From: Agrobacterium albertimagni AOL15
GTDB taxonomy: Bacteria > Pseudomonadota > Alphaproteobacteria > Rhizobiales > Rhizobiaceae
Assembly (NCBI RefSeq): GCF_000300855.1
Contig: NZ_ALJF01000008.1
Location: forward strand, 1 to 64,000
Reading direction: 5' to 3'
DNA length: 64,000 nucleotides
Part shown: piece by piece, positions 9,055 to 19,749 of the stretch
How the letters are laid out: the number at the start of each line of letters is the position of its first letter
Position numbering within the stretch: position 1 is the first letter of the stretch
Made by a program: the position numbers and the translations under genes
Notes under the pieces: generated by a model
What the model was told of the DNA's origin: nothing
The model's input: the letters and a program-made list of their open reading frames with translations, nothing else
Databases searched by the model: none

Positions 9055-10484
9055 CCCTGCTCTGGACCGCGCGTGAAATGGTCGTCGCCATGGGCGGCAG
9101 ACCCTTTGGCAATCTGCCGGAAGGTGTCACCGGCATTTCGATCGACAGTCGGACGATTACCCCCGGCGAAGCTTTCTTCGCCATCAAGGGCGACCGCGTC
9201 GATGGTCACAACTATGCCAGCATCGCCATCGCAAACGGAGCTGCCCTGCTCGTCGTCAGCGAAGCCAAACTGCCGGCGCTCGGTCGGCTGACCATCCCGA
9301 TGATCGTCGTCGAAGACGTTCTCGTCGGCCTGCAGAAGCTCGGCATGGCCGCCCGCGATCGCACGCCTGCGACGGTCATTGCGGTTACCGGCTCCGTCGG
9401 CAAGACGACCACCAAGGAAATGCTGCGCGCAACACTTGAGCCGTCCGGCAAGGTGCATGCGTCCGTCGCCTCCTTCAACAACCATTGGGGCGTGCCGCTT
9501 ACGCTCGCCCGCATGCCGATCGACACCCGTTACGGCGTGTTCGAGCTCGGCATGAATCACTCCGGCGAGCTCGGGCCGCTGTCGCGCATGGTCCGGCCTG
9601 ATGTGGCGGTCATTACGACGATCGCGCCGGCGCATCTCGGCAATTTCGCCAGCGTCGACGAGATCGCCGACGCCAAGGCAGAGATCTTCGAGGGTGTCGT
9701 CAATGGTGGCGATGCGATCCTGAATCGCGACAATCCCTATTACGAACGGCTCGAGCAGGCGGCGCTCGCCCAGGGTATTGAAAACATCCATAGTTTCGGT
9801 CAGCACGCCAAGGCGGAGTTCCGGCTCGCGGAATTCGATGGCGCTGCCGAGCTTTCCACCGTCTGGGTCTCCTTCGGGGGCGAGACCCGCGAAGTGACGA
9901 TCGGCGCGCCGGGGCGACATCTCGCTGAGAATGCCATGGCGGTTCTTGCGGCGGTCTCGCTGGTCGGTGCCGACATCGACGCCGCGATCGAAGCCCTGGC
10001 GAATCTTGCTCCGGTTAAGGGGCGTGGTGAGCGCCACAGGCTGCAGATGCCCGATGGCATCCTGACGCTGATCGACGAAAGCTATAATGCCAATCCCGCC
10101 TCGATGCGCGCGGCGATCGCCGTGCTTGCATCGGCCCAGCCGACGAGCGAGGGGCGGCGGATCGCCGTGCTCGGCGACATGTTGGAGATGGGCGAATTTG
10201 CTCCCAGTGTTCATGCCGAGCTTGCTGGCCCTCTCTTGGCCGCCGGTATCGAACATGTCTGGCTCGCAGGCCCGGAAATGGTGGCGCTGCGCGACGCCCT
10301 GCCGGAAACGGTTCACGTCGTCTATCTCGAGACCACGGAGGAGCTCGTGAATTTCGTTACCGCCGAGGTCCGCGCGGGCGATGTCGTGATGGTCAAATCT
10401 TCTCTCGGCATCGGTTTCGGCAAGATCGTTTCGGCTCTGCTTGACAAGCATCCGGCATTCACCGACACGGAGCGCCACTTTTAA
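9051..10484 (+). CDS. murF: UDP-MurNAc-tripeptide:D-Ala-D-Ala ligase
   Basis: 477 residues starting at TTG 9051, which overlaps the murE stop (TTGA); GGAGG at 9036-9040 supports this start. ATP loop [10 protein letters not shown] begins at residue 114, followed by [10 protein letters not shown] and the [17 protein letters not shown] motif characteristic of MurF, and [11 protein letters not shown] in the central domain. It attaches D-Ala-D-Ala to complete the UDP-MurNAc pentapeptide in the cytoplasm. Length and motif order are normal for the family. Confidence 0.96.
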   Translation: MTLLWTAREMVVAMGGRPFGNLPEGVTGISIDSRTITPGEAFFAIKGDRVDGHNYASIAIANGAALLVVSEAKLPALGRLTIPMIVVEDVLVGLQKLGMAARDRTPATVIAVTGSVGKTTTKEMLRATLEPSGKVHASVASFNNHWGVPLTLARMPIDTRYGVFELGMNHSGELGPLSRMVRPDVAVITTIAPAHLGNFASVDEIADAKAEIFEGVVNGGDAILNRDNPYYERLEQAALAQGIENIHSFGQHAKAEFRLAEFDGAAELSTVWVSFGGETREVTIGAPGRHLAENAMAVLAAVSLVGADIDAAIEALANLAPVKGRGERHRLQMPDGILTLIDESYNANPASMRAAIAVLASAQPTSEGRRIAVLGDMLEMGEFAPSVHAELAGPLLAAGIEHVWLAGPEMVALRDALPETVHVVYLETTEELVNFVTAEVRAGDVVMVKSSLGIGFGKIVSALLDKHPAFTDTERHF

Positions 10485-10508
10485 TCCGGGCTTTTGGAAA
10501 GGGCTCCA

Positions 10509-11609
10509 ATGCTGATCTGGCTTGTGGAACTGGCGGATAACCTTCAGTTTTTCAATCTCTTCCGTTACATCACCTTCCGCACCGGGGCTGCTCTCTTCAC
10601 CTCGGCGCTGGTGGTTTTCCTGTTCGGCCCGGCCATTATCTCGTCCTTGCGCGTGCGCCAGGGCAAGGGGCAGCCGATCCGCGCCGACGGACCGCAAACC
10701 CATTTCAAGAAGGCGGGAACGCCGACCATGGGCGGCTTGATGATCCTCGCCGGGATCGTGGTGTCGTCGCTGCTCTGGGCCGACCTCTCCAACGTCTATG
10801 TCGTCGCGACACTGCTGGTGACGCTCGGCTTCGGCGCCATCGGCTTCTATGACGACTATCTCAAGGTGACCAAGCAGACGGAGAAGGGCTTCTCCGGCAA
10901 GGCGCGCCTCGGCATCGAATTCGTGATCGCCGGCATCGCCGTCTATTTCATGATGTCGACCGCGCTGAGCTCCGGCCCGCAGGGTTCGACCTTCGGTTCG
11001 TCGATCGCCTTCCCATTCTTCAAGGACTTCCTGATCGATCTGGGCATCTTTTTCGTGCTGTTCGGCGGGTTCGTCATTGTCGGTGCTGGCAATGCGGTCA
11101 ACCTGACGGACGGTCTCGACGGTCTTGCCATCGTGCCCGTGATGATCGCGGCCGCCTCCTTCGGCGTGATCGCCTATCTCGCCGGCAATGCGGTGTTCTC
11201 GAACTACCTGCAGATCAATTTCACCCCTGGCACGGGCGAGCTTGCGGTGGTGCTCGGTGCCGTGATCGGTGCCGGCCTCGGCTTCCTCTGGTTCAACGCG
11301 CCACCGGCTGCGATCTTCATGGGCGACACGGGGTCGCTTGCCCTTGGTGGCCTGATCGGCTCGGTGGCGGTTGCCACCAAACACGAAATCGTCATGGCGA
11401 TCATCGGCGGTCTCTTCGTCATGGAGACGCTGTCGGTCATCATCCAGGTCGGTTATTTCAAGCTTACCGGCAGGCGCGTCTTCCTGATGGCGCCGATCCA
11501 CCATCATTTCGAGAAGCTCGGCTGGACCGAGAGCCAGGTGGTCATCCGCTTCTGGATCATCGCTGTCGGCTTGGCCATGCTCGGTCTCTCGACCCTGAAG
11601 CTGCGGTGA
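10509..11609 (+). CDS. mraY: phospho-MurNAc-pentapeptide transferase (lipid I synthase)
   Basis: 366 residues from ATG 10509 (GGAAAGGG at 10496-10503 upstream; a TTG at 10494 is in frame but poorly placed). It is a ten-helix membrane protein. Conserved MraY features are TPTMGG after the first cytoplasmic loop, YDDYLKV with the paired aspartates, [25 protein letters not shown], and the histidine cluster [11 protein letters not shown]. It transfers phospho-MurNAc-pentapeptide to undecaprenyl phosphate at the inner membrane. 24 bases follow murF and 7 precede murD. Confidence 0.97.
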   Translation: MLIWLVELADNLQFFNLFRYITFRTGAALFTSALVVFLFGPAIISSLRVRQGKGQPIRADGPQTHFKKAGTPTMGGLMILAGIVVSSLLWADLSNVYVVATLLVTLGFGAIGFYDDYLKVTKQTEKGFSGKARLGIEFVIAGIAVYFMMSTALSSGPQGSTFGSSIAFPFFKDFLIDLGIFFVLFGGFVIVGAGNAVNLTDGLDGLAIVPVMIAAASFGVIAYLAGNAVFSNYLQINFTPGTGELAVVLGAVIGAGLGFLWFNAPPAAIFMGDTGSLALGGLIGSVAVATKHEIVMAIIGGLFVMETLSVIIQVGYFKLTGRRVFLMAPIHHHFEKLGWTESQVVIRFWIIAVGLAMLGLSTLKLR

Positions 11610-11616
11610 GGCGGCG

Positions 11617-13026
11617 ATGATCGCGGCCACCACGTTCAAGGGCAAGACTGTTGCGCTGTTCGGGCTCGGCGGTTCTGGTCTCGCCACGGCAAAGGCGCTG
11701 CAGGCCGGCGGCGCCAATGTGATTGCCTGGGACGACAATCCCGATAGCGTTGCGCGGGCTGAGGTCGACGGCGTTCCGACCCGGGACTTGCGCGAGATCG
11801 ACTGGTCGTCGGTCGCGTCCTTTGTGCTGTCACCTGGCGTTCCGCTCACGCATCCGAAGCCGCATTGGACGGTCGGTTTTGCCCGCAATGCAGGCGTGGA
11901 GATCATCGGCGATGTCGAGATCTTCGTGCGCGAGCGGCGGGCGCATGCGCCGGATTGCCCGTTCATCGCAATCACCGGCACGAACGGCAAGTCGACCACG
12001 ACGGCACTGATTGCCCATATTCTGCAGGCCAGTGGCCGCGACACGCAGCTTGGCGGCAATATCGGCCGTGCCGTGCTGACGCTCGATCCGCCTCGGGATG
12101 GCCGCTTCTTTGTCGTCGAGTGCTCGTCCTATCAGATCGATCTTGCCCCGACGCTCAATCCCACCGCCGGCATCCTGCTCAACCTGACGCCCGATCATCT
12201 CGATCGTCACGGTACCATGCAGCACTATGCCGACGTGAAGGAACGCCTGGTCGCCGGTGCAAAGACCGCGATCATCGGCACCGACGACAGCCACTGCGAA
12301 CTGATCGGTGACCGGATCGAGCGGGCGGGCACCAAGGTCATCCGGATCTCGAAGCGGCAGCCGCTTGCCGATGGCCTCTATGCCGAGGGCTTGCGCATCA
12401 TGCGGGCGGAGAACGGAGCGTCGGCGCCTCTGGTCGATCTCGAGGGGATCCAGACGCTGCGCGGTAGCCACAATGCGCAGAACGCCTGTGCCGCGATTGC
12501 GGCTTGCCTTGCGGTCGGTGTCTCCGAAGCCGAGATCCGCAAGGGTCTGCAGAGCTTCCCCGGCCTCAAGCATCGCATGCAGCCGGTGGCGCGTCGCGGC
12601 GACGTCGTTTTCGTCAACGACAGCAAGGCGACCAATGCCGAGGCCGCAGCGCCAGCCCTTTCCAGCTATGAGCGGATCTACTGGATTGCCGGTGGCCTGC
12701 CCAAGGAAGGTGGTATCGCAAGCCTCGCACCACTCTTCCGGCGCATCGTGAAAGCCTACCTGATCGGTGAGGCTGCTTCGGCCTTTGCAGCCCAGCTCGG
12801 CGACCGCGTGGCTTACGAGATCTCGGACCACCTGGAGCGCGCCGTGGCGCATGCCGCTGATGATGCCGATCGGGATGGCGAAGCTTCGGCCGTGATGCTC
12901 TCACCGGCTTGCGCAAGCTTCGACCAGTACAAGAATTTCGAGGTCCGCGGCGACGCCTTCGTTTCGCATGTCGCAGATCTGGACGGAGTGACGATGCTGA
13001 TCGACCTGCCGACAGGAGGCAAATGA
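11617..13026 (+). CDS. murD: UDP-MurNAc-L-Ala:D-glutamate ligase
   Basis: 469 residues. The N-terminal nucleotide fold has [17 protein letters not shown]; the ATP loop [12 protein letters not shown] begins at residue 121; ECSSYQID and [12 protein letters not shown] mark the central domain, and [11 protein letters not shown] and [11 protein letters not shown] the C-terminal domain. These are the standard MurD signatures. It adds D-Glu to UDP-MurNAc-L-Ala in the cytoplasm. It ends one base before ftsW. Confidence 0.97.
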   Translation: MIAATTFKGKTVALFGLGGSGLATAKALQAGGANVIAWDDNPDSVARAEVDGVPTRDLREIDWSSVASFVLSPGVPLTHPKPHWTVGFARNAGVEIIGDVEIFVRERRAHAPDCPFIAITGTNGKSTTTALIAHILQASGRDTQLGGNIGRAVLTLDPPRDGRFFVVECSSYQIDLAPTLNPTAGILLNLTPDHLDRHGTMQHYADVKERLVAGAKTAIIGTDDSHCELIGDRIERAGTKVIRISKRQPLADGLYAEGLRIMRAENGASAPLVDLEGIQTLRGSHNAQNACAAIAACLAVGVSEAEIRKGLQSFPGLKHRMQPVARRGDVVFVNDSKATNAEAAAPALSSYERIYWIAGGLPKEGGIASLAPLFRRIVKAYLIGEAASAFAAQLGDRVAYEISDHLERAVAHAADDADRDGEASAVMLSPACASFDQYKNFEVRGDAFVSHVADLDGVTMLIDLPTGGK

Positions 13027-13027
13027 G

Positions 13028-14182
13028 ATGGTAAGCCGCGTGGAGAGAGGGCCGGTCGCAGACTGGTTCTGGACGATTGACCGTCTGTTCCTGATCACCT
13101 TCGTTCTCCTGATGGGGATCGGGCTGATGCTCTCTTTCGCAGCCTCGCCGGCGGTTGCCGAACGTCTCAATCTCGACAGCTTCCACTTCGTCAAGCGCCA
13201 CGCCTTTTTCATGTTGCCGGCCCTCGGCGTGATGATTGGCCTGTCTTTCCTGTCGCCGCGCCAGGTCAGGCGCATGGCGATGCTGATCCTGGCGGCCTCG
13301 CTGATCATGATGGTGCTGGTTCTCTTCATCGGCCTTGAGGTCAAGGGTGGCCGGCGCTGGTTGTCGATCGGTTCGATGTCGATCCAGCCGTCGGAATTCA
13401 TGAAGCCGGCCTTCGTGGTGATCTGCGCCTGGCTGTTTGCCGAACATGCGCGGCAGCCTGAAATTCCGGGCAATCTCTTTGCGATTCTGCTCTTCGGCAT
13501 TGCCGCGGCCCTCCTGATCGCCCAGCCTGACCTCGGGCAGACCATCCTCATTGGCAGTGTCTGGGGTGCGATGTTCTTCATGGCTGGCATGCCGTGGCTG
13601 TGGATCGTGGTCCTCGGCGCGCTCGGCGGTGCTGGCTTCTTCGGTGCCTATATGACCCTGCCGCACGTTGCCGGCCGAATAGACCGGTTCCTGACCGGCG
13701 AGGGGGACACCTTCCAGGTCGATACCGCCCGCGAGGCGATCATTCGCGGCGACTGGTTCGGCCAGGGGCCGGGCGAGGGCATCGTCAAGCGCATCATTCC
13801 CGACAGTCATACCGACTTCATCTTCTCGGTCGCGGCCGAAGAATTCGGCATCGTCTTCTGCATGGTGCTGGTCGCGATTTTCGGCTTCCTCGTGCTCCGG
13901 GGCCTCAGCCACGCCTACAAGGAGCGCAACGACTTCAATCGTCTCGCTGTGTCCGGTCTCGTGCTGCTGCTCGGCATTCAGTCGATGATCAATATCGGCG
14001 TCAATCTCGAACTTCTGCCGGCCAAGGGCATGACGCTGCCGCTCATCTCCTATGGCGGATCGTCGATGACGGCGATCTGTGTCACGGCCGGCTTCATCCT
14101 GGCGCTGACCCGCCGCCGTCCGGAAAAACGCGCCCAGGAGCGCAGCCTGTTCCGTTCGGTCGCGGGCGTGCCTGCGGAGTAA
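13028..14182 (+). CDS. ftsW: septal peptidoglycan polymerase FtsW (SEDS family)
   Basis: 384 residues with about ten membrane helices. Signatures include GGRRWLSIGSMSIQPSEFMK (the SEDS motif with WL.IG...QPSE.MK), AQPDLGQT, and near the end GVNLELLPAKGMTLPLISYGGSS. The acidic Asp in the large periplasmic loop region is expected for glycosyltransferase activity. FtsW polymerises lipid II into glycan at the septum together with FtsI, encoded earlier in the cluster. The gene lies between murD and murG, the usual position in alphaproteobacteria. Confidence 0.97.
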   Translation: MVSRVERGPVADWFWTIDRLFLITFVLLMGIGLMLSFAASPAVAERLNLDSFHFVKRHAFFMLPALGVMIGLSFLSPRQVRRMAMLILAASLIMMVLVLFIGLEVKGGRRWLSIGSMSIQPSEFMKPAFVVICAWLFAEHARQPEIPGNLFAILLFGIAAALLIAQPDLGQTILIGSVWGAMFFMAGMPWLWIVVLGALGGAGFFGAYMTLPHVAGRIDRFLTGEGDTFQVDTAREAIIRGDWFGQGPGEGIVKRIIPDSHTDFIFSVAAEEFGIVFCMVLVAIFGFLVLRGLSHAYKERNDFNRLAVSGLVLLLGIQSMINIGVNLELLPAKGMTLPLISYGGSSMTAICVTAGFILALTRRRPEKRAQERSLFRSVAGVPAE

Positions 14183-14188
14183 AGCGTC

Positions 14189-15310
14189 ATGACCAAGGGT
14201 ATTGTCTTGCTCGCCGCCGGGGGAACCGGCGGCCATCTCTTTCCGGCCGAAGCTTTGGCGCACGAGTTGAAAGCGCGGGGCTTTAGCGTTCATCTGGTGA
14301 CCGACCGGCGTGCCGAACGTTACGCTGGAAGCTTCCCCGCCGATGAGATTCACACCGTTTCGTCAGCGACGATCGGCTCGAAGAATCCGGTCGCCGTGGT
14401 CAAGGCGTTCCTCTCGCTATGGCGTGGTTATCGCGAGGCGCGGGCACTGGTTTCTCGTTTGAAGCCGAAGGCCGTCATCGGTTTTGGTGGCTACCCGACC
14501 GTTCCGCCGCTTTTCGCGGCCGCCGGTCTTGGGGTGCCGACAGCGGTGCATGAGCAGAATGCCGTGATGGGACGGGCGAACAAGCTGCTCGCCTCCCGGG
14601 TACGGGCAATCGCTGGTGGTTTTCTGTCGCCCGATGGCGAACACAAGGCCAAGATGGTGCTGACCGGCAATCCGGTACGGCCGGCCGTCATCGCGGCTTC
14701 CGCCCAGCCCTATGTGGCGTCCGGCGCGGGCGAAGCCTTCAATCTCGTGGTCTTTGGCGGAAGCCAAGGCGCGCAGTTCTTCTCCGACGCCATTCCCGGC
14801 GCCATCCGGCTTTTGCCCGATGCGCTGCGTCAGCGTCTGGTCGTGACGCAGCAGGCGCGGCCGGAAGATCGCCAGAAGGTGATCGACAGCTATGCGACGC
14901 TCGGCATTCGCGCCGATGTGGCACCCTTCTTCACCGACATGTCAGAGCGGCTGGCGACGGCCCATCTCGTGATCTGCCGCTCGGGTGCGTCGACGGTCTC
15001 CGAACTCGCGGTTATCGGTCGTCCGAGCGTGCTTGTTCCCTATCCGCATGCCCTCGACCATGATCAGGCCGCCAATGCCGCGGCACTCGCAGCGCAAGGC
15101 GGGGCGCAGGTGATTGCCCAGGCGGATCTCTCCGCCGAGCGCATTGCCGACCTTCTGACGACGGCGATGGAAGGGCCGGAGCGGCTCGCCACCATGGCGG
15201 CCGCTGCGAAAAGCACGGGCAAGCCCGACGCTGCCGGCTTGCTCGCAGACCTCGTAGAGGCTATTGCCGCCGGCAAGGGTATTGCCCAGTCGAAGGGAGC
15301 CACACAATGA
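14189..15310 (+). CDS. murG: GlcNAc transferase making lipid II
   Basis: 373 residues. The N-terminal glycine-rich loop [17 protein letters not shown] (first G-loop, residues about 11-27), the [12 protein letters not shown] and [13 protein letters not shown] blocks, the middle [15 protein letters not shown] loop and the C-terminal [12 protein letters not shown] and [12 protein letters not shown] motifs are those of MurG (GT28). It moves GlcNAc from UDP-GlcNAc to lipid I on the cytoplasmic face of the membrane. Its end overlaps the murC start by four bases. Confidence 0.97.
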   Translation: MTKGIVLLAAGGTGGHLFPAEALAHELKARGFSVHLVTDRRAERYAGSFPADEIHTVSSATIGSKNPVAVVKAFLSLWRGYREARALVSRLKPKAVIGFGGYPTVPPLFAAAGLGVPTAVHEQNAVMGRANKLLASRVRAIAGGFLSPDGEHKAKMVLTGNPVRPAVIAASAQPYVASGAGEAFNLVVFGGSQGAQFFSDAIPGAIRLLPDALRQRLVVTQQARPEDRQKVIDSYATLGIRADVAPFFTDMSERLATAHLVICRSGASTVSELAVIGRPSVLVPYPHALDHDQAANAAALAAQGGAQVIAQADLSAERIADLLTTAMEGPERLATMAAAAKSTGKPDAAGLLADLVEAIAAGKGIAQSKGATQ

Positions 15311-16719
15311 AAATGCCGAAAACAATCGGCCTCGTCCATTTCATCGGGATCGGCGGCATCGGAATGAGCGGTATCGCCGAGGTGCTGCACAATCTCGGAC
15401 ACAAGGTGCAGGGGTCGGATCAGTCCGAGAGCGCCAATGTCCAGCGGTTGCGCGCCAAGGGCATCGAAGTTTTTGTCGGTCACAAAGCCGAGAACCTCGG
15501 TGACGCCGAAGTCGTTGTTGTCTCGACCGCGATCAAGAAGAACAACCCGGAACTGATTGCCGCTCGTGAGAAGCTTCTGCCGATCGTGCGGCGCGCCGAG
15601 ATGCTCGCCGAGCTCATGCGCTTCCGCAATGCGATTGCGATCGGCGGCACGCATGGCAAGACGACGACCACCTCGATGGTTGCCGCTCTCCTCGAAGCCG
15701 GCAATCTCGACCCGACCGTCATCAATGGCGGCATCATCAATGCCTATGGCACCAATGCCCGCATGGGCGAGGGCGAGTGGATGGTGGTCGAGGCGGACGA
15801 ATCCGACGGCACCTTCCTGAAGCTTCCGGCCGATGTCGCTGTCGTCACCAATATCGACCCTGAACATCTCGACCATTACGGCACGTTCGACAACGCGCGG
15901 GCGGCGTTTCGACAGTTCGTCGAGAATGTCCCATTCTACGGTTTCGGTGTGATGTGCCTCGACCATCCGGAAGTGCAGGCGCTGGTCAGCAAGATCGAAG
16001 ATCGCAAGGTCATCACCTATGGCGAGAACCCGCAGGCCGATGTGCGCTTCTCGAATGTGCGCCTCGACGGCATCCGTTCTATCTTCGACGTGGAAATCCG
16101 CCGTCGTCGTACCGGCCGGGTCTTCAATTTCAAGGATCTGGTGCTGCCAATGCCCGGGCGGCACAATATCTCCAATGCCTGTGCTGCAATCGCTGTCGCG
16201 AACCGGCTCGACATTTCGGAAGAGAGTATCCGCAAGGGACTTGCCGGCTTCGGCGGCGTCAAGCGGCGCTTCACGCTGACGGGCGCATCGAATGGCGTGC
16301 AGGTGTTCGACGATTACGGCCACCATCCGGTCGAGATCAAGGCTGTGCTGAGAGCGGCCCGCGAAGCCTGTCAGGGGCGGATCATCGCGGTGCATCAGCC
16401 GCATCGCTTTTCGCGCCTCGCCAGCCTCTTTGATGATTTCGCCAACTGCTTCAACGATGCCGACACGATCTTCCTTTCGCCAGTGTACGCTGCGGGCGAA
16501 GATCCGATCGAAGGGATCGATTCGGAGGTGCTGGTATCGCGCATCAAGTCCGGTGGTCATCGCGATGCGCGCTACTTGGCCGCGCCGGATCAACTCGCCT
16601 CTCTCGTCGCGGGCATTGCGCAACCGGGTGATTTCGTGGTCCTGTTGGGGGCCGGCAACATTACCCAGTGGGCTGCTGCCTTGCCGACGGAACTAGATGC
16701 AATTGCGGGAAAGTTTTGA
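15307..16719 (+). CDS. murC: UDP-MurNAc:L-alanine ligase
   Basis: 470 residues. N-terminal [17 protein letters not shown] binds the nucleotide sugar, the ATP loop [11 protein letters not shown] starts at residue 113, followed by [12 protein letters not shown] and [12 protein letters not shown], and [10 protein letters not shown] in the C-terminal domain. All are MurC signatures. It catalyses the first stem-peptide addition in the cytoplasm. The start overlaps murG (ATGA) and the stop codon is directly followed by the ATG of murB. Confidence 0.97.
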   Translation: MKMPKTIGLVHFIGIGGIGMSGIAEVLHNLGHKVQGSDQSESANVQRLRAKGIEVFVGHKAENLGDAEVVVVSTAIKKNNPELIAAREKLLPIVRRAEMLAELMRFRNAIAIGGTHGKTTTTSMVAALLEAGNLDPTVINGGIINAYGTNARMGEGEWMVVEADESDGTFLKLPADVAVVTNIDPEHLDHYGTFDNARAAFRQFVENVPFYGFGVMCLDHPEVQALVSKIEDRKVITYGENPQADVRFSNVRLDGIRSIFDVEIRRRRTGRVFNFKDLVLPMPGRHNISNACAAIAVANRLDISEESIRKGLAGFGGVKRRFTLTGASNGVQVFDDYGHHPVEIKAVLRAAREACQGRIIAVHQPHRFSRLASLFDDFANCFNDADTIFLSPVYAAGEDPIEGIDSEVLVSRIKSGGHRDARYLAAPDQLASLVAGIAQPGDFVVLLGAGNITQWAAALPTELDAIAGKF

Positions 16720-17694
16720 ATGAAACAGGTGGATGGGGAAAAGCTTCTGGCGTCGCTCGGCCCTGAAGTTAATGATCTCAAGGGGCGGCTGACGCCTGAT
16801 GCGCCGATGGACCGGGTCACCTGGTTCCAGGCAGGCGGGCTCGCGGAGCTGATGTTCCAGCCGCATGACGTCGAGGACCTCACCAGTTTCCTGAAGCTTC
16901 TGCCGGAAGAAGTGCCGCTGACGGTCGTCGGCGTCGGATCGAACCTGCTTGTGCGCGATGGTGGCATTCCCGGCGTCGTGATCCGTCTGTCTGCCAAGGG
17001 GTTCGGCCAGGTGGAGCTTGCGGGCGAGAACCGCATCCGAGCCGGCGCGATCTGCCCGGACAAGCACATCGCTGCCATGGCGATGGATAACAATATCGGT
17101 GGTTTCCATTTCTACTATGGCATTCCCGGTTCGATCGGTGGTGCGATCCGCATGAACGCCGGCGCCAATGGCGGCGACACAGCGAGCCGGTTGATCGAAG
17201 TCGAGGCCGTTGACCGCAAGGGCAATGTGCATGTCCTGTCGAATGCCGACATGGGCTACAGCTATCGCCATTCGGCAGCACTGGAAGGTCTGATCTTTAC
17301 CAGTGCGCTCTTCGAAGGTTATCCGGAAGAAAAGGCGAAGATCCGCGCCGACATGGACGCGGTCCGTCACCATCGTGAGACGGTGCAGCCGGTCAAGGAA
17401 AAGACCGGTGGCTCGACGTTCAAGAACCCCGAGGGGCACTCCGCCTGGGAACTCATCGACGAGGCAGGCTGCCGCGGGCTGATGATCGGCGGTGCGCAGA
17501 TGTCGTCGCTCCACTGCAATTTCATGATCAATGTCGGCCACGCGACCGGTTACGATCTCGAATATCTCGGAGAGACCGTGCGTCAGCGGGTTTTCGAAAC
17601 CTCAGGCATCAAGCTCGAATGGGAAATCAAGCGCCTCGGCATCTTCATGCCCGGCCGCGAGGTGAAGCCGTTCATGGGTGTTGTCGAGGCCTGA
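16720..17694 (+). CDS. murB: UDP-N-acetylenolpyruvoylglucosamine reductase
   Basis: 324 residues. Type I/II MurB FAD-binding features are [43 protein letters not shown], and the C-terminal [20 protein letters not shown] with the GCRG segment. It reduces UDP-GlcNAc-enolpyruvate to UDP-MurNAc with NADPH, the step before MurC. The gene starts at the base after the murC stop, so it is in the same transcript. MurA is not in this window. Confidence 0.97.
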   Translation: MKQVDGEKLLASLGPEVNDLKGRLTPDAPMDRVTWFQAGGLAELMFQPHDVEDLTSFLKLLPEEVPLTVVGVGSNLLVRDGGIPGVVIRLSAKGFGQVELAGENRIRAGAICPDKHIAAMAMDNNIGGFHFYYGIPGSIGGAIRMNAGANGGDTASRLIEVEAVDRKGNVHVLSNADMGYSYRHSAALEGLIFTSALFEGYPEEKAKIRADMDAVRHHRETVQPVKEKTGGSTFKNPEGHSAWELIDEAGCRGLMIGGAQMSSLHCNFMINVGHATGYDLEYLGETVRQRVFETSGIKLEWEIKRLGIFMPGREVKPFMGVVEA

Positions 17695-17712
17695 GAACGC
17701 GCCCTTTTCCTA

Positions 17713-17728
17713 CGAAGTTTTAACTTCG
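17713..17728. promoter_or_regulatory. 16-bp palindrome between murB and the GGDEF gene
   Basis: CGAAGTT-TT-AACTTCG has perfect 7-base arms around TT. It lies 18 bases after murB and 35 bases before the next start codon. It may be a protein-binding site or part of a short terminator; no regulator can be assigned. Confidence 0.4.
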
Positions 17729-17738
17729 CCCCATTAGG

Positions 17739-17758
17739 CTCCCCGGAGGTTCGGGGAG
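17739..17758 (+). promoter_or_regulatory. hairpin over the ribosome-binding site of the GGDEF gene
   Basis: CTCCCC at 17739-17744 pairs with GGGGAG at 17753-17758; the 8-base loop contains GGAGG (17745-17749). The start codon is at 17763. Both possible Shine-Dalgarno elements are therefore in the stem or loop, so folding could limit translation. It could also act as a weak terminator since TTTC follows the stem. Confidence 0.45.
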
Positions 17759-17762
17759 TTTC

Positions 17763-18617
17763 ATGTTTGATCTGGTGCATGTCTGGGTAATCCGGCAGCT
17801 CACGCTTGGCGAGTTCTCCTCGCGGCAGGCGGTGCTGTGGAAGGCTATGGCCATGGCAGCCAAGATTGCCGTGTTCGCTTACGGCCTGAACGTCATCGCT
17901 CACTTCATTCTCGTCGGTCTTGGGCTTTTGCCGTATCCGCTCGGCCCGGCGCTCGTCGTTGCCACCATGCTGACGCCGCCCGTTTCCTTTATCGTTGCCG
18001 TCATTGCCTATTCGGTCGTAGGCCTTGCGATCTATGACCTTGGCGTGTCGCGCCAGCGTTTCGAGACATTGAGCCGAACCGACATGCTGTCCGGTCTGAT
18101 GAACCGGCGGGCATTCCTGGAGACGTTCGAGGCAGCGCGTGGATCGGTTGCACTGATCCTCCTAGACATCGACCGGTTCAAATCGGTCAATGACACCCTC
18201 GGTCACAAGGCGGGCGATGATGTCATCGTCCGCACGGCGACATGCCTGACACATGTGCTCGGCTCCGACGAGGCCATTGCCCGGATCGGCGGCGAGGAGT
18301 TTGCCGTCCTGTTGACGGGGCAGGGGACGGAGCGGGCGATGGAGATCGCTGAAGCGATCCGTGCATCTGTTGAAGAGATGCGGCTTGAAATTTCAGGGCG
18401 ACCCGTCTCGATTTCGGTATCTGCCGGGGTCTCTGAAGGCGTGGCCGAACTTGGCTTCAGCGAGCTTTTCTCAGGTGCCGACCGCGCCCTTTATCTCGCC
18501 AAGGCCAGCGGTCGGAATCGAATCGTGCATGCGAAAGAGCTCCCGGTGATGCCTCTCGGCGCTTCCGTTCCTGACGACGGTCAAGTTGGCATCGACCGCG
18601 GGCGACTGAGCGCCTGA
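17763..18617 (+). CDS. membrane diguanylate cyclase (GGDEF domain)
   Basis: 284 residues. The N-terminal ~110 residues contain two or three membrane helices and no recognised sensor domain, followed by the linker LSRTDMLSGLMNRRAF and a GGDEF domain (residues about 110-265) with the active motif RIGGEEFAVLL and DIDRFKSVND for metal binding, so it should make c-di-GMP from two GTP. The inhibitory RxxD site five residues before GGEEF is absent (GSDE). A similar protein is encoded at 32757-33605; both carry WVIR near the N-terminus and the same linker. The gene lies between murB and ddl in the division cluster, 68 bases after murB. Confidence 0.92.
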   Translation: MFDLVHVWVIRQLTLGEFSSRQAVLWKAMAMAAKIAVFAYGLNVIAHFILVGLGLLPYPLGPALVVATMLTPPVSFIVAVIAYSVVGLAIYDLGVSRQRFETLSRTDMLSGLMNRRAFLETFEAARGSVALILLDIDRFKSVNDTLGHKAGDDVIVRTATCLTHVLGSDEAIARIGGEEFAVLLTGQGTERAMEIAEAIRASVEEMRLEISGRPVSISVSAGVSEGVAELGFSELFSGADRALYLAKASGRNRIVHAKELPVMPLGASVPDDGQVGIDRGRLSA

Positions 18618-18822
18618 TCGAGGCCTCGCGTTAACTTCTTCAGTCTTTTCATCGGCTTCTTCCCATAAGCTCAAGTCTTGGTTTGGCCTGTTGCGCAGGC
18701 GCTTTTGCGGCCAAATTAACGAAAGTAAACGGTTCATTAACCTTAATGTTGTTCAACTGATCTGACAAAGCCGGATCAGTCGGTGCGATTGCCGGTCGAA
18801 TTTTAGATTTTGCGAGGCGTAG
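18618..18822 (+). promoter_or_regulatory. possible promoter region of ddl-ftsQAZ
   Basis: 205 non-coding bases with unusually many TTAA words for this GC-rich window: 18631-18634, TTAA-N7-AAAC at 18716-18730 (a near match to the CtrA motif TTAA-N7-TTAA), and 18737-18746. A promoter controlling ddl, ftsQ, ftsA and ftsZ is expected here from what is known of alphaproteobacterial division genes. The exact promoter was not resolved. Confidence 0.4.
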
Positions 18823-19749
18823 ATGAGTGGCAAGCATGTCGCGGTTTTGATGGGTGGATTGTCCTCCGAGCGGCCTGTGAGCTTGTCCTCTGGCAACGCC
18901 TGTGCGGCTGCCCTTGAAGGCGAGGGCTTCAAGGTCACGCGCGTCGACGTCGGTCGCGACATCGGTCGTGTGCTCGAGGATCTGAAGCCGGATGTCGCTT
19001 TCAACGCGCTGCACGGTCCCTATGGCGAGGACGGCACGATTCAGGGTGTGCTCGAATATCTCGAAATCCCGTACACCCATTCCGGCGTTCTTGCCTCGGC
19101 GCTCGCCATGGACAAGAAGCAGGCCAAGCTTGTGGCGGCCCAGGCGGGCATTCCAGTCGCTGAAGCCTTGGTGATGAACCGTTTCGATGTGGGTAATACG
19201 CATCCGATGGCTCCTCCCTATGTGGTCAAGCCGGTGCGTGAGGGGTCGAGCTTTGGCGTCGTCATCGTCCGCGAGGACATGGCCCATCCGCCGCAGATCC
19301 TGACCTCCAGCGAATGGCGTTACGGCGATGTCGTGATGGTCGAGCGTTATGTGGCGGGTCGCGAGCTCACCTGCGGCGTGATGGATGGCAAGGCGCTCGG
19401 CGTGACCGAGATCGTGCCGCTCGGTAACAGCTTCTATGATTACGACTCCAAGTATGCGGCCGGCGGTTCGGAGCACGTGCTTCCTGCGCAAATTTCACCG
19501 AAAATTTACCAAAAAATACAATCATTAGCGCTGAAGGCACACCAGGCGATCGGGTGTCGCGGGGTGAGTCGGTCAGACTTCCGCTACGACGATCGCTTCT
19601 CCGAGGATGGTGATCTGATTTGGCTGGAGCTCAATAACCAGCCGGGCATGACCCCTACCTCGTTGCTGCCGGAAATGGCTGCCCTTGCGGGCTACAGCTT
19701 TGGTGAATTCGTACGTTGGATGGTGGAGGACGCTTCTTGTTCTCGTTGA
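18823..19749 (+). CDS. ddl: D-alanine:D-alanine ligase
   Basis: 308 residues, DdlB-like. Typical ATP-grasp features are [15 protein letters not shown] at the N-terminus, [35 protein letters not shown] and [20 protein letters not shown] (metal-binding Glu/Asn). It makes the dipeptide used by MurF in the cytoplasm. Preceded by GAGGCG. Its 3' end overlaps the chosen ftsQ start by 13 bases. Confidence 0.96.
   Translation: MSGKHVAVLMGGLSSERPVSLSSGNACAAALEGEGFKVTRVDVGRDIGRVLEDLKPDVAFNALHGPYGEDGTIQGVLEYLEIPYTHSGVLASALAMDKKQAKLVAAQAGIPVAEALVMNRFDVGNTHPMAPPYVVKPVREGSSFGVVIVREDMAHPPQILTSSEWRYGDVVMVERYVAGRELTCGVMDGKALGVTEIVPLGNSFYDYDSKYAAGGSEHVLPAQISPKIYQKIQSLALKAHQAIGCRGVSRSDFRYDDRFSEDGDLIWLELNNQPGMTPTSLLPEMAALAGYSFGEFVRWMVEDASCSR

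Noticed and set aside
9015..12059. 1014-codon open frame on the - strand across murF and mraY
   Set aside because: Antisense shadow of GC-rich genes on the + strand; composition is His/Arg/Asp-rich and shows no domain.
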